Positions 36,765 to 46,173 are shown, numbered from the stretch's first letter. The stretch: 64,000 bases of DNA from Escherichia hormaechei_A (GCA_042434945.1 CP170191.1:1922001-1986000), one strand, 5' to 3'. The notes: a model not told the origin generated them from the sequence alone. Numbers and translations are program-made.

Positions 36765-39406
36765 GCGTGCACTCCTTCTGTCCGGTCAAACTCGAGCACT
36801 ATGCCCTCTTCCTCATCCCAGCCCAGCGTAAGATGCTGCGGCTTCTGCCCCGCTGCCATATGGCTCAGCAACTGCTGGCTCAGGACCGGCAGAATCTGCT
36901 GGTTCAGCAGACTGTCAACATTGCGCGCCCCGGTGTCCGGCAGCAGGCAGGCGGCGGTCAGTGCGTCGTACAGACTTTCGTGGATATCGGTCTTCATACC
37001 GTAGTGACGGTTGAGGCGTTTACTGACCTGCGCCAGCTTCATTTCCACGATGGTGCGCATCGCTGCCTTTGCCAGCGGACGGTAAATCACCGTCTGGAAG
37101 CGCGCCAGCAGCGCGGGCTGGAAGTGGTCCCGCAGGACAGGACGCAGCAGTTCATGCAGGTCCGGCTCTGTCGCCTCCGGCTGTTCCTCCAGCATCTGCA
37201 TGATGAGGTCGCTGCCGAGATTGGAGGTCATCAGAATCACCGTGTTGCGGAAGTCAATTTCCCGCCCCTCGCCGTCGCGCATGACGCCCCGGTCAAACAC
37301 CTGGTAGAACAGGTTCATCACGTCCCGGTGCGCCTTTTCCACTTCATCCAGCAGCACCACGCTGTACGGGCGCTTACGGACGGCTTCGGTCAGAATGCCG
37401 CCCTGACCGTAACCCACGTAGCCCGGAGGTGAGCCCTTGAGCTGCGAGACGGTGTGTGGCTCCTGGTATTCCGAGAGGTTGATGGTGATAAGGGACTTCT
37501 CGCCGCCGAACAGTTCATCGGCCAGCGCCAGGGCGGTTTCGGTCTTGCCGGTGCCGCTCGGCCCCACAAGCAGGAACACGCCCTGCGGGCCGTTCTCCGG
37601 CGCCAGACCGGTTTTGCTGGCGCGCAGGCGCTGCGCAATGGCATTCAGCGCACTGTCCTGACCGACGACGCGTTTCGCCAGACTGTGCTCAAGGCTCAGC
37701 AGTTCCGTCTGCTCGTCCTTCATCAGGGAAGAGAGCGGTACGCCCGTCCAGTCGGCGATAACGGTGGCGACGGTACGCGCATCCACATCCAGCCCCAGCA
37801 GCGGGGTATGCTTTTGTATATCGCTCAGTTGCTGTTGCAGGTCCGCCATCTCCGCCTGACGGGAGATATCAGCCCGGCAGGCCAGCAGTTGTTCCGTCAG
37901 CGCCAGCTCCTGGCCGTACTGGATTTCCCGTTCGTCGAGTTGCAGGATGATGCGGATTTCGTCCTGTTCAATGGCCACCAGACGCTCGCCGTGGGTGGTG
38001 TTGCCCACCGCGATATCCTCCAGCAGCGCCTGCTTCTCCATAGCCAGTGCCGTGAGCTGCGCCTTCATGCGGGTCAGCGGCTCCGGTACCGTATCCAGGC
38101 TCATGCGAATACGGGCAGAGGCGGTATCCAGCAAATCCACCGCCTTGTCCGGCAGCTGGCGTCCGGTCAGATAGCGTCTGGAGAGCGTGACGGCGGCTTT
38201 AACCGCTTCATCGGTAATATGCACGCCATGATGCTCCGCGTAGCGTGACTTGAGTCCGCGCAGCATCAGGCAGGTGGTGTCGTCGTCCGGTTCGTCCACC
38301 TTCACCATCTGGAAGCGACGCTCCAGCGCGGCGTCGCGCTCAAAGTACTGTTTGTACTCACTCCAGGTGGTGGCGGCGATGGTTCTGAGCTCACCGCGGG
38401 CGAGCGCCGGTTTCAGCAGGTTGGCCGCATCGGCGCCGCCCGCCTGGTTGCCCGCGCCGATAATGGTGTGCGCCTCGTCAATAAAGAGCAGAACCGGCAG
38501 GGGTGACTGCTGCACCGCGTCGATGATGTTTTTCAGGCGCTGCTCGAATTCCCCCTTCACACCCGCCCCGGCCTGTAACAGGCCGAGGTCAAGGGTGCGT
38601 ACCGCGACCGGCTTCAGCGCGTCCGGCACATTGCCCTCATGAATGCGCAGCGCCAGTCCCTCCACGAGCGCGGTCTTGCCGACTCCCGGTTCGCCGACCA
38701 GAATCGGGTTGTTCTTGCGGCGCCGGGAAAGAATGTCCACCATCTGGCGGATTTCATTGTCGCGGCCATAGACCGGGTCGATTCTGCCCTCACGGGCGCG
38801 GGCGGTGACGTCGAGGGTGAACCTGTCCAGCGCATTCTGCAACGCCGGGTTCAGCTCTCCTTTTATATCCGCATTCACCGGACGGCCGACAAACTCCACC
38901 TCATCACCCTGCGTAAGCTCCGCTTCCTGCTGCACCTCCGGGCGTTCATCCGACTGCGCATCCAGAAGTCCACGCAGGCGCTCAAGCTGGCTCTGCGCCA
39001 GCGTCAGCAGCGGCCACAGGCCGTCGCAGCGCAGCAGTTTCGGTTTTTCCACCAGCGCCATCAGGAGGTGAATGCTGCGGATATGCTCTTCCCCCGCCAG
39101 CGAGGCGTGCAGCCAGGCGTCCTGCATAAGGGACTGCACGCCCTCCGAAAGCTGCGGACGGCTGCGCACTGACCGTGGCAGGCTGTCCAGAAAACCCAGC
39201 ATATCCTGCCATATCGTATCCATATCCCATTCGTAGCGCCGCGCCAGCACCGTCAGGTCGCCCTCACCCTGCTCCAGCAGTTTCAGCAGCCAGTGCTCAG
39301 GCAGTATTTCCGCATGGGCGCGGGTCTGGCACAGGGAAGCGGCCCCTTCCATTGCGCGGGCACAGTAAGGGTTAAGACGGCGTAACAGGATGGCTGGATT
39401 TTCCAT
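36761..39406 (-). CDS. clpV: T6SS sheath-recycling ATPase ClpV (TssH)
   Basis: An 881-residue AAA+ protein that unfolds contracted TssBC sheaths. It has an N-terminal Clp-N domain, a first ATPase domain with Walker A GEPGVGKT (near residue 240), a second with GPSGTGKT (near residue 615) and VLLDEVEKAH, and a C-terminal D2-small domain. Length is normal for ClpV. A strong terminator lies between hcp and clpV, so clpV and everything downstream depend on readthrough or on an internal promoter. Confidence 0.95.
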   Translation of the reverse strand: MENPAILLRRLNPYCARAMEGAASLCQTRAHAEILPEHWLLKLLEQGEGDLTVLARRYEWDMDTIWQDMLGFLDSLPRSVRSRPQLSEGVQSLMQDAWLHASLAGEEHIRSIHLLMALVEKPKLLRCDGLWPLLTLAQSQLERLRGLLDAQSDERPEVQQEAELTQGDEVEFVGRPVNADIKGELNPALQNALDRFTLDVTARAREGRIDPVYGRDNEIRQMVDILSRRRKNNPILVGEPGVGKTALVEGLALRIHEGNVPDALKPVAVRTLDLGLLQAGAGVKGEFEQRLKNIIDAVQQSPLPVLLFIDEAHTIIGAGNQAGGADAANLLKPALARGELRTIAATTWSEYKQYFERDAALERRFQMVKVDEPDDDTTCLMLRGLKSRYAEHHGVHITDEAVKAAVTLSRRYLTGRQLPDKAVDLLDTASARIRMSLDTVPEPLTRMKAQLTALAMEKQALLEDIAVGNTTHGERLVAIEQDEIRIILQLDEREIQYGQELALTEQLLACRADISRQAEMADLQQQLSDIQKHTPLLGLDVDARTVATVIADWTGVPLSSLMKDEQTELLSLEHSLAKRVVGQDSALNAIAQRLRASKTGLAPENGPQGVFLLVGPSGTGKTETALALADELFGGEKSLITINLSEYQEPHTVSQLKGSPPGYVGYGQGGILTEAVRKRPYSVVLLDEVEKAHRDVMNLFYQVFDRGVMRDGEGREIDFRNTVILMTSNLGSDLIMQMLEEQPEATEPDLHELLRPVLRDHFQPALLARFQTVIYRPLAKAAMRTIVEMKLAQVSKRLNRHYGMKTDIHESLYDALTAACLLPDTGARNVDSLLNQQILPVLSQQLLSHMAAGQKPQHLTLGWDEEEGIVLEFDRTEGVHA

Positions 39407-39543
39407 GAGACTCTCTCTTTATCAGTTCCGGACACGCTACCGCCCGTCGCTGTTCCCTGTTATTCAGGAACCCAAAGCGCATCAGGTCGGGCAGGCAGAT
39501 TGTGTTTTTCTTTGCTGACCACCCGTCAGTGCAGGCGCTCAGC

Positions 39544-39571
39544 AAAAAAAGCAGACGGCTGACCGTCTGCT
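39544..39571 (-). terminator. Terminator hairpin between hcp and clpV
   Basis: On the minus strand the perfect stem GCAGACGGT-CA-GCCGTCTGC, with GA before it, is followed by TTTTTTT. It starts 9 bp after the hcp stop inside an otherwise continuous T6SS operon. It can raise hcp over distal genes or protect the hcp mRNA 3' end. Confidence 0.88.
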
Positions 39572-39579
39572 CAGGGCTC

Positions 39580-40071
39580 TTACGCAGTGGCGCGTTCGTT
39601 CCAGGAATCGGAATGAATGATGTTGCCGTCCTTGTAGGTCCAGGTGATTTTTTCGTAGCGCAGTTCAATCTGCTCGAGGTGGTTGTGCTTCTCGAAAGCC
39701 GGGTCCTTGATGTCATGCATCTTCGGATTCACTTTCACCAGCTTCACGTTCTCAAGCTTCGTGTTGAAGTACTCCACTTCCTGGCCTGCGTCATTGATTC
39801 TGTACCATTTGAACTCAGCCGATTTCAGGGTCTGGCCGGTCGTCACCGCCTTGTACAGGTACGGGCTGGAGGAGTCGATTTCCTTGGTGAACAGGAAAGG
39901 CGTGTGGATACGGGTGCCGGTCAGCTTGCCGGTATTGTTATCGGTCGGGATGTACAGGTTGTGCTCCTGGGCCACCACTTCGATACTGCCTTCACGATCC
40001 TGAACGTCCACGGACCCTTTGATGTCCGCGCCGCCGTCGTCCTTCAGCCACAGATAGACTGGAATTGCCAT
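39580..40071 (-). CDS. hcp: T6SS tube protein Hcp (TssD)
   Basis: A 163-residue Hcp starting MAIPVYLWLKDDGGADIKGS, with the conserved RIHTPFLFTKEIDSSSPYLY segment and a C-terminal beta strand ITWTYKDGNI. It forms hexameric rings that stack into the inner tube. It lies 5 bp after tagL and is followed by a strong hairpin. Confidence 0.96.
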   Translation of the reverse strand: MAIPVYLWLKDDGGADIKGSVDVQDREGSIEVVAQEHNLYIPTDNNTGKLTGTRIHTPFLFTKEIDSSSPYLYKAVTTGQTLKSAEFKWYRINDAGQEVEYFNTKLENVKLVKVNPKMHDIKDPAFEKHNHLEQIELRYEKITWTYKDGNIIHSDSWNERATA

Positions 40072-40076
40072 GTTAA

Positions 40077-41783
40077 TTACTCCGTTACATTGTTATCAGC
40101 GCCATCATCCTGCGATGACGCATGGGTCGTGCCCGGCGCCTGACAGGCATTCGCCTGTGGCACCAGACTGATTTCGACACGGCGGTTGAGCGCACGCCCT
40201 TCCGGGGTGTCGTTGGTGGCGACAGGACGGCTTTCACCATAGCCCTGCACCGCAAAACAGCTTTCCGGCACGTCGCCGGTATCCCGCATCCAGTTGCGTA
40301 CCGACTCCGCGCGCTTAAGCGACAGCACCTGGTTGGACTGGTCATCCCCGGTGCTGTCGGTATGGCCCGCCACCACAATCAGCCAGCCGGGCTTCGCCTT
40401 GATCCCCACCAGTGAGTTCACCAGCAGCTTTGTTGAGGCGGGTTTAAGCGCCCACTTTCCGGTATCGAACAGCGACATGCTGTCGAGGCGGATGATTTTC
40501 GGTACCGGTTTGAGTTCCGGCTCAGGCGGCGGAGGCGGAGGCACATAAGAGCGAATCGTATTCAGCACTGGCATACGCAGACGTCCGCCCTGATACAGAC
40601 CTAGACTCAGCCGGGCCGGTACGCCGTTACGTGCATGGTCGTCCAGCAATGCCGCATCCTCGCGCAGCACGGCAACGGCGTCAGCTTTCGGCCCGGAGTC
40701 ATTCATCGGTATACGTTCATAGCGTGCAATATCGAAGCTCACGCGTTGCAGCAGCTGGCGATTATTCCAGCCACTGCTGAGTAGCGCAGCAATGGCTGCC
40801 AGCGTGAAGATTCCGAGCGCACCGCGCCAGGTTCGTCCATGCGGTGTCAGGCCTCGTCCTTCTGGCAGTAAAGGGAGGACAAAATTCGGGAACAGGGAAA
40901 TAACCGTACTGTCCGTTCCCGCCGGCTGCCAGCCAGACACCTGCTGCATCGCAGTATGGCGGGACAACCACGCTGTCCAGATAGAGGTGGCCATGCTTCC
41001 GGCCAGGATCGGACCCAATCCCCACAGAACCGCAACAGGTTCAATGACAGGAATATCGGGGTTTTCATCCATAAGGACAGCCTGGACGTGCTGTTGGAAC
41101 CAGCTCATCAGGCTGTTCATCAGCACCTGTTGCTGCATCGCAGGCGTTCCGCCAGTATTAACCCATTCAGCAACTGAGCCAGGCGCTGAAGTCCCACTCC
41201 AGACCTTTACCCCTTCCCCCAGGATCGCCGTCTGCCAGAGCATGTCATTCATCATCGCACTGCCGACCTGTCCATTCAGAACCAGTGGCACAGAATGGCC
41301 GGTTGCTTTACGCAACCGGCTAATCTGCCAGCGCAGGGCAAGCAAACGACTGGTAAGGCGCTCACTGTCAGGGTGCTGCTGCGGACAAACACTGACCATC
41401 ACTGACAGCTGACGTCCCCAGTCGGGGCGCAACCACAGTACCTGACGGGCGGCCAGCTCCAGTTCCAGATGATCCTCCACACGGATCCAGCAGCCCTGCG
41501 TGACAGTAAGCACAGGTGACTGATGCGGCCAGGCAAGCGGCAGATCGCCACAGACCAGTACCACGGGCTGACAATAATTGGCTTCAGGCAGGTCCTCCAG
41601 ACACAGGGTGAAATCGTGCTGCACGCGACGGCAGGCGACAGCCCAGAACGCTATGATGAGTCCCAGTACCGCCAGCAGGACGAGAATGGAAACCAGACGG
41701 GATGCTGGCAGAAACCACAGGCAGACCACTGCACTCAGCAGGGCAGCCCAGAGCGCAAGCCCGCGCTGTTGTGCAGGGCTCAT
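40077..41783 (-). CDS. tagL: T6SS peptidoglycan anchor TagL (OmpA-like)
   Basis: A 568-residue inner-membrane protein with two N-terminal helices (about residues 8-25 and 28-50), a cytoplasmic region and a third helix near residue 250. A Pro-rich linker (VPPPPPPEPELKP) leads to a periplasmic OmpA domain. The peptidoglycan-binding signature NQVLSLKRAESVRNWM fits N-x2-L-S-x2-R-A-x2-V. In enteroaggregative E. coli TagL anchors the TssJLM complex to the cell wall, because TssL there lacks its own binding domain; the same holds here. The start at 41783 overlaps the tssL stop (ATGA). Confidence 0.88.
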   Translation of the reverse strand: MSPAQQRGLALWAALLSAVVCLWFLPASRLVSILVLLAVLGLIIAFWAVACRRVQHDFTLCLEDLPEANYCQPVVLVCGDLPLAWPHQSPVLTVTQGCWIRVEDHLELELAARQVLWLRPDWGRQLSVMVSVCPQQHPDSERLTSRLLALRWQISRLRKATGHSVPLVLNGQVGSAMMNDMLWQTAILGEGVKVWSGTSAPGSVAEWVNTGGTPAMQQQVLMNSLMSWFQQHVQAVLMDENPDIPVIEPVAVLWGLGPILAGSMATSIWTAWLSRHTAMQQVSGWQPAGTDSTVISLFPNFVLPLLPEGRGLTPHGRTWRGALGIFTLAAIAALLSSGWNNRQLLQRVSFDIARYERIPMNDSGPKADAVAVLREDAALLDDHARNGVPARLSLGLYQGGRLRMPVLNTIRSYVPPPPPPEPELKPVPKIIRLDSMSLFDTGKWALKPASTKLLVNSLVGIKAKPGWLIVVAGHTDSTGDDQSNQVLSLKRAESVRNWMRDTGDVPESCFAVQGYGESRPVATNDTPEGRALNRRVEISLVPQANACQAPGTTHASSQDDGADNNVTE

Positions 41784-42469
41784 TTCACGGCTCCCGGCAG
41801 CAGGGTAAGCAGTGTCTGATCCAGCCAGCAATCCAGTCCCCACCATAATGCGGTGACCACCACCACACTCAGGCCAATGCGCATAGGCCATGATGCCAGC
41901 CCCCCCCCTATCCCCCGTCCGGCATGGCTTTCCGCCAGAACGGGATGGGGTTGTGAATAGCTGAACGGCGCAACATATTCATTCAGTGCATTCATGAGTT
42001 TCTGCCGCTCAGGATCGTTCAGGGAGCGGAAGTTGCCGAGGAATCCGAGCATCATGACTCGCTGGAAGCAGGTCACAACGGCGTGGTCAGGAGCCGGTTC
42101 ACGCAGCACATCACGCATCCGATCGCATAACGTGTCACCGGCGTCCATGGTGCCAAGGAAATATCCCTGTAGGGGAATGTCATACCACTGTATACAGGCG
42201 TCATCCTCCACACCGCGACCTTTGACTGCCTCATCAAGCAGCGCACACTGTGCCGTAAGAATATGCTGGCAGCTGGCCTCATCGAGTTCGCTCGCTTTCA
42301 GTTCTCGCTGCACACGCCCGACATCGTCGATGCAGCGCTCCCAAAGCGTACGCCCTTCCCCGTCCTGGAATGTCGGGCCGTGACGCAGACTGATCACCTG
42401 TAGCCAGGTGTCCTGTAACAGGGCATCAATATCAATGAACGCGGCAGTAGCGCGTTTACGATCATTCAT
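41780..42469 (-). CDS. tssL: T6SS inner-membrane protein TssL (DotU)
   Basis: A 229-residue DotU/ImpK family protein: a cytoplasmic domain of about 190 residues followed by one C-terminal transmembrane helix (IGLSVVVVTALWWGL). It lacks an OmpA extension; the next gene supplies that function. Both ends overlap neighbouring genes by 4 bp (ATGA), typical of translational coupling. Confidence 0.93.
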   Translation of the reverse strand: MNDRKRATAAFIDIDALLQDTWLQVISLRHGPTFQDGEGRTLWERCIDDVGRVQRELKASELDEASCQHILTAQCALLDEAVKGRGVEDDACIQWYDIPLQGYFLGTMDAGDTLCDRMRDVLREPAPDHAVVTCFQRVMMLGFLGNFRSLNDPERQKLMNALNEYVAPFSYSQPHPVLAESHAGRGIGGGLASWPMRIGLSVVVVTALWWGLDCWLDQTLLTLLPGAVK

Positions 42470-43806
42470 GTTCTCAGTACCGCAAAGAGTTCAAGTTCAG
42501 GCTCGGCGAGCATTCCCGGAACGTAAAACATACAGGTGCCGCTCTGGAACATTTCGATGGCCAGGGGATGAGAGACATCAAGGCTGAAATACTGATTTTC
42601 CAGGCGTAGTGGAATGGCTGCCGGCACATGGCGCAGCGGCATCAGAGGGACGCCCACCCGCGATGAATTGACGATACTCCTGACATGATCGGGACTGCCG
42701 ACCTTGCACTGGCGCGGGAACTGCTCCTGCAATTGTGCCACCGGCATCGGTGAACGCACGGAGAGGTAATAATCAGCTCCTTCGCGCAGACGTGGATCAT
42801 GCAGACGGGCCTGCCAGAAGTGAAGCCGGTCATCATGCTCAAGCTCAATTGCCACCACCCGCGATGGCAGGCTGGCTTCCAGAAGATCGCCAAGTAAATC
42901 AAACAGCGGCGGGAAGACGTTATTCAGCTGCTCATGCTGCCATGCCGGGATCGCACTGACCTGATGCTCCAGCGAGAATGTCAACAGGCTGCCTGCAAGC
43001 CTTGCCAGCTCCGGATAGAGACGCTCAGGCGGGCTTTGCGGGTGGCGCTGAAACTGACCCAGCACGGGCTCAGCACTGTTCAGGGCATTGAGCAACCAGA
43101 ACAATGAAACATCGGCTACGGCAAAATCCGCCATGCGCTCATTACTTTCCCGGCGCATGTCCATCAGGCGGCCCAGACGGGCGCGCAGTTGCGTCAACAG
43201 TTGCCCCAGCTGGGTCATCAGCCAGCGGCTGCCCAGCAACGCCAGCAGCGGCGGAAGGTATGTCTCATCAAGTGCCCAATTCCCCTGCGAATCTTGTTGC
43301 AGGCGGGCAACCGGACAGGTCAGGTAATCGCTGTTGTTCTGATGGGCAAATCGCAACGTCAGCTCTGGCCGCATCACTGCAATCTGGCGGGTGTCATCGC
43401 CAAAAAGGTTGCGGACATCCCGCCAGCGCTGGCGATAGCGAACAGGACGCGCGGCCACCTCATCGGGCTTAAGGCAGTTGCCACCATTCGCGCGCAGGAG
43501 CGGAAGAGCCAGAACCACCACCACGTCCTGTGTTTCACTCTCAAGCGCCAGCACCGGTGGCAGGTCGTCAGCATTATCCGTATCGATTAATGTCCCGTCA
43601 GGGAACCGGAGGTGCAGATGACGGGCCTGTAGACGGCCCAACTTCAGTACATCCGGTTCGAAAGTGGCATTAATCACCCCCCAGGGATGGGAGAGACCCA
43701 GTCGGGCGATACATTCCGCAGACCAGGCCGCATAGGCGGCCTGTTGCTGGAAGTGCTGGGGAGAGACCATCTGGCCCCTGCCCCATAACGGTTGTTCCGT
43801 TTTCAT
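42466..43806 (-). CDS. tssK: T6SS baseplate-membrane connector TssK
   Basis: A 446-residue TssK/ImpJ/VasE protein, the trimeric receptor-binding-protein-like adaptor joining the baseplate to TssL and TssM. The N-terminal PLWGRGQMVSPQHFQQQ is diagnostic. It starts 15 bp after tssC ends. Confidence 0.94.
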   Translation of the reverse strand: MKTEQPLWGRGQMVSPQHFQQQAAYAAWSAECIARLGLSHPWGVINATFEPDVLKLGRLQARHLHLRFPDGTLIDTDNADDLPPVLALESETQDVVVVLALPLLRANGGNCLKPDEVAARPVRYRQRWRDVRNLFGDDTRQIAVMRPELTLRFAHQNNSDYLTCPVARLQQDSQGNWALDETYLPPLLALLGSRWLMTQLGQLLTQLRARLGRLMDMRRESNERMADFAVADVSLFWLLNALNSAEPVLGQFQRHPQSPPERLYPELARLAGSLLTFSLEHQVSAIPAWQHEQLNNVFPPLFDLLGDLLEASLPSRVVAIELEHDDRLHFWQARLHDPRLREGADYYLSVRSPMPVAQLQEQFPRQCKVGSPDHVRSIVNSSRVGVPLMPLRHVPAAIPLRLENQYFSLDVSHPLAIEMFQSGTCMFYVPGMLAEPELELFAVLRT

Positions 43807-43821
43807 GCTTCCTGCCTTACG

Positions 43822-45357
43822 TTACGCTTTCGCTTTCGGCATCTGGCTCACCAGAGACAGGTTCACATCCATGCCTTCCACCTGGAAGTGCGGTACCGCA
43901 AACAGCTTCACGCGGAAGAAACCCGGGTTGTCTTCGATATCTTCCACCACCACCTTCGCGTCACGCAGCGGATGAGAAGCCTGCAACTCATCGCCCGGAT
44001 CGGTCATTTCCGTCACCAGACTACGCACCCAGGTGTTGAGCTCCAGCTCCAGCAGACGGCGGTCCTTGGTGGTGCCGATGTTCTCGCGCTGGATGAGCTT
44101 CAGGTAGTGCGCAATACGCGACAGCAGGAAGATGTACGGCAGACGTGCGTTGATGCGGCTGTTGGCCGTGGCATCCGCAGTGTCATACAGCGCCGGTTTC
44201 TGCGCGGAGTTCGCCGAGAAGAAGCAGGCATAGTCGCGGTTTTTGTAATACGAGAGCGGGATAAAGCCGAGGTTGGCGAACTCGAACTCGCGGGTCTCCG
44301 GGATCATCACCTCAGACGGGATTTTCACCTGGTTGCCGGTACCCAGATCGTACAGATGAATAGGCAGGTCTTTCACCGCCCCGCCCGCCTGCGGGCCACG
44401 GATCTGCACGCACCAGCCGTTATTGATGAAGCTCTTCACCATGTTTGACGCGAAGGAGAACGACGCGCTGGTCCACAGGTATTTCTCGTGATCCGGGCCT
44501 TTCACCTGCTCAACGTAGTTAAAGCTGCGTACAGGTACGGTGTCCGGGCCATACGGCAGACGCCCCAGCACGCGCGGCATCACGAGGCCGATGTAGCGGG
44601 CGTCGTCGGTGTCGCGGAAGGATTTCCACTTAATGTACTCGGCGCGGTCGAAGTAGTTGCCGATATCCTTAATTGCAGCGACCTCTTCCATGGTGTCTTT
44701 CAGGAAGAATTTCGGACCGACAGAGCCAATAAACGGCATATGTGCGGCAGCTGACACTTTAGAGATGTTGCGTAGCAGCGCCACATCCTGCGGGCTGGCG
44801 TCAAATTCATAGGATGAAATCACGGAGCCAATCGGCTCGCCGCCCGGGGTGTCGTATTCGGCGGTATAGGTGTGCCAGTAGAGGCCGCTCTGGATAAGTT
44901 CCGGCGCGTCTTCAAAGTCCTGACGCAGATCTTCTTTCGACACATCCAGAATTTCGGTTTTCACGTTCTGGCGGTAGTCGGTGCTGTCCACCAGCTGCTT
45001 CAGGCCGCGCCACAGGGACTCCACCTTCTGGAACTCCTGGTGATGCATTACGGCATCCAGCTGACGGCTGATCTGGAAATCCAGCTCAGCGATATGGTGG
45101 TCAATCAGCGTTTTGTCGAGCTTCTCCACAGGCTGACCGGATTTGCGGATGCAGTCCATAAACACCTGCATCGCCGCCGTCAGGCGTTCACCCGCCGGAG
45201 CGTCAGAAAGCGCGGCGTCATCCAGAAACGCATTGATATCCCCCAGGCTGGAGGCCGGGGTCAGGTTGATTTTTTCAAACAGGGAGGCGTAAACGCCCTC
45301 TTTTTCCAGTACGGTGGTCTGCCCCTGCGCGGAGGCGGTTTCAGTATTTACAGACAT
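43822..45357 (-). CDS. tssC: T6SS contractile sheath large subunit TssC
   Basis: A 511-residue VipB/ImpC family protein that forms the sheath with TssB. Recognisable segments include FQKVESLWRGLKQLVD and FIGSVGPKFF. The start is placed at 45357, where GGGA lies about 8 bases upstream; an ATG two codons earlier is too close to it. It lies 40 bp downstream of tssB. Confidence 0.94.
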   Translation of the reverse strand: MSVNTETASAQGQTTVLEKEGVYASLFEKINLTPASSLGDINAFLDDAALSDAPAGERLTAAMQVFMDCIRKSGQPVEKLDKTLIDHHIAELDFQISRQLDAVMHHQEFQKVESLWRGLKQLVDSTDYRQNVKTEILDVSKEDLRQDFEDAPELIQSGLYWHTYTAEYDTPGGEPIGSVISSYEFDASPQDVALLRNISKVSAAAHMPFIGSVGPKFFLKDTMEEVAAIKDIGNYFDRAEYIKWKSFRDTDDARYIGLVMPRVLGRLPYGPDTVPVRSFNYVEQVKGPDHEKYLWTSASFSFASNMVKSFINNGWCVQIRGPQAGGAVKDLPIHLYDLGTGNQVKIPSEVMIPETREFEFANLGFIPLSYYKNRDYACFFSANSAQKPALYDTADATANSRINARLPYIFLLSRIAHYLKLIQRENIGTTKDRRLLELELNTWVRSLVTEMTDPGDELQASHPLRDAKVVVEDIEDNPGFFRVKLFAVPHFQVEGMDVNLSLVSQMPKAKA

Positions 45358-45397
45358 CAGCATATTCCCGGTTAATCCATTAAATTACACATGCCGC

Positions 45398-45889
45398 TTA
45401 TTTCGGGGCCAGTGCACTCATTTCGTCGCGTAATTCCTGAGACAGCGCCGGGTCTTTAAGAATTTTCTCGAGTTCTTTTCTGAAAGTGGCGTTATCAAGG
45501 AGATTGGATTTGAGATCGCGTAATAAATTACGCATGGCCAGCATGGCGCGGAGCTGGGGGATCTGGCGGGCAACCTGTTCAGGTTCGAAATCCTTAATAT
45601 CGGAGAAATTCAGTTTTATGCTTTCTTCCGAACCATCCCCGGCCATTGTGTTAGGAACCGTCAGATTCACTTCCGGGTTAAATTCCGAAAGTACGCTGTT
45701 GAAGTTATTTTTATTGACGTTAATTTTCTCCCTTTCCGATAATGGGCGATTCTCTTTTCCATTACTGAAATCACCGACGGTGAGGAGTTTAAGCGGCAGT
45801 TCGATTTTCTTCTGCGCGCCACCTGTATGCAGAGCCAGCTTTAAGTTTATGCGTGCCTTGGGCACCTCATTCTGGAATGAATCGGCCAT
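45398..45889 (-). CDS. tssB: T6SS contractile sheath small subunit TssB
   Basis: A 163-residue VipA/ImpB family protein with PLKLLTVGDFSNGKENRPLSERE and a C-terminal helical part (RNLLRDLKSNLL). It is the first gene of the long T6SS operon. AAAGGGA precedes the ATG. Confidence 0.95.
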   Translation of the reverse strand: MADSFQNEVPKARINLKLALHTGGAQKKIELPLKLLTVGDFSNGKENRPLSEREKINVNKNNFNSVLSEFNPEVNLTVPNTMAGDGSEESIKLNFSDIKDFEPEQVARQIPQLRAMLAMRNLLRDLKSNLLDNATFRKELEKILKDPALSQELRDEMSALAPK

Positions 45890-45948
45890 AGCAGTCCCTT
45901 TCTTTAAAAGAAATAAATGTTAAGTGAGTGACGTTTCTTTACAAAACC

Positions 45949-45978
45949 ATATTAGAGCAAAAGCCCATTTAAAATCAA
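45949..45978 (-). promoter_or_regulatory. Putative sigma70 promoter of the T6SS operon
   Basis: On the minus strand TTGATT (45973-45978) and TAATAT (45949-45954) are separated by 18 bases and would start RNA near 45942, about 53 nt before tssB. Two GATC sites (45986-45989 and 45993-45996) lie just upstream of the -35 box. The boxes are found by eye. Confidence 0.45.
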
Positions 45979-46159
45979 CTTCTCAGATCAAAGATCTACT
46001 ATTAGACTTTTCTTAAGAATATTCCACTAAATTATTGTACTCATAAATGCCATAGATACATGACACACAGTAAAAATTAACTATTTATTCACATTAATTT
46101 GGCAGAAATGACTGCTTTGATTGGAAATATTGAACTTATTGTTCCATGAGGTTGAATAA

Positions 46160-46173
46160 TTGATTTACATCAA
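46160..46173. promoter_or_regulatory. Perfect FNR-type palindrome upstream of the T6SS operon
   Basis: TTGATTTACATCAA matches the FNR consensus TTGAT-N4-ATCAA in all ten defined positions. It lies in the gap between mppA and tssB, about 270 bp before tssB. It is too far from the putative promoter at 45949-45978 for direct class II activation, so it could serve an upstream start, or repression or looping. Confidence 0.7.

Noticed and set aside
36767..39172. Long plus-strand open frames opposite clpV, vgrG and tssC
   Set aside because: They mirror the codon structure of the real minus-strand genes, lack ribosome sites and encode Arg/Gln/His-rich sequence typical of antisense shadows.
46098..46120. 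Sigma54-like TTGGCA...TGC element in the T6SS leader region
   Set aside because: The GG and GC are 11 rather than 10 bases apart and the element points towards mppA, not tssB.
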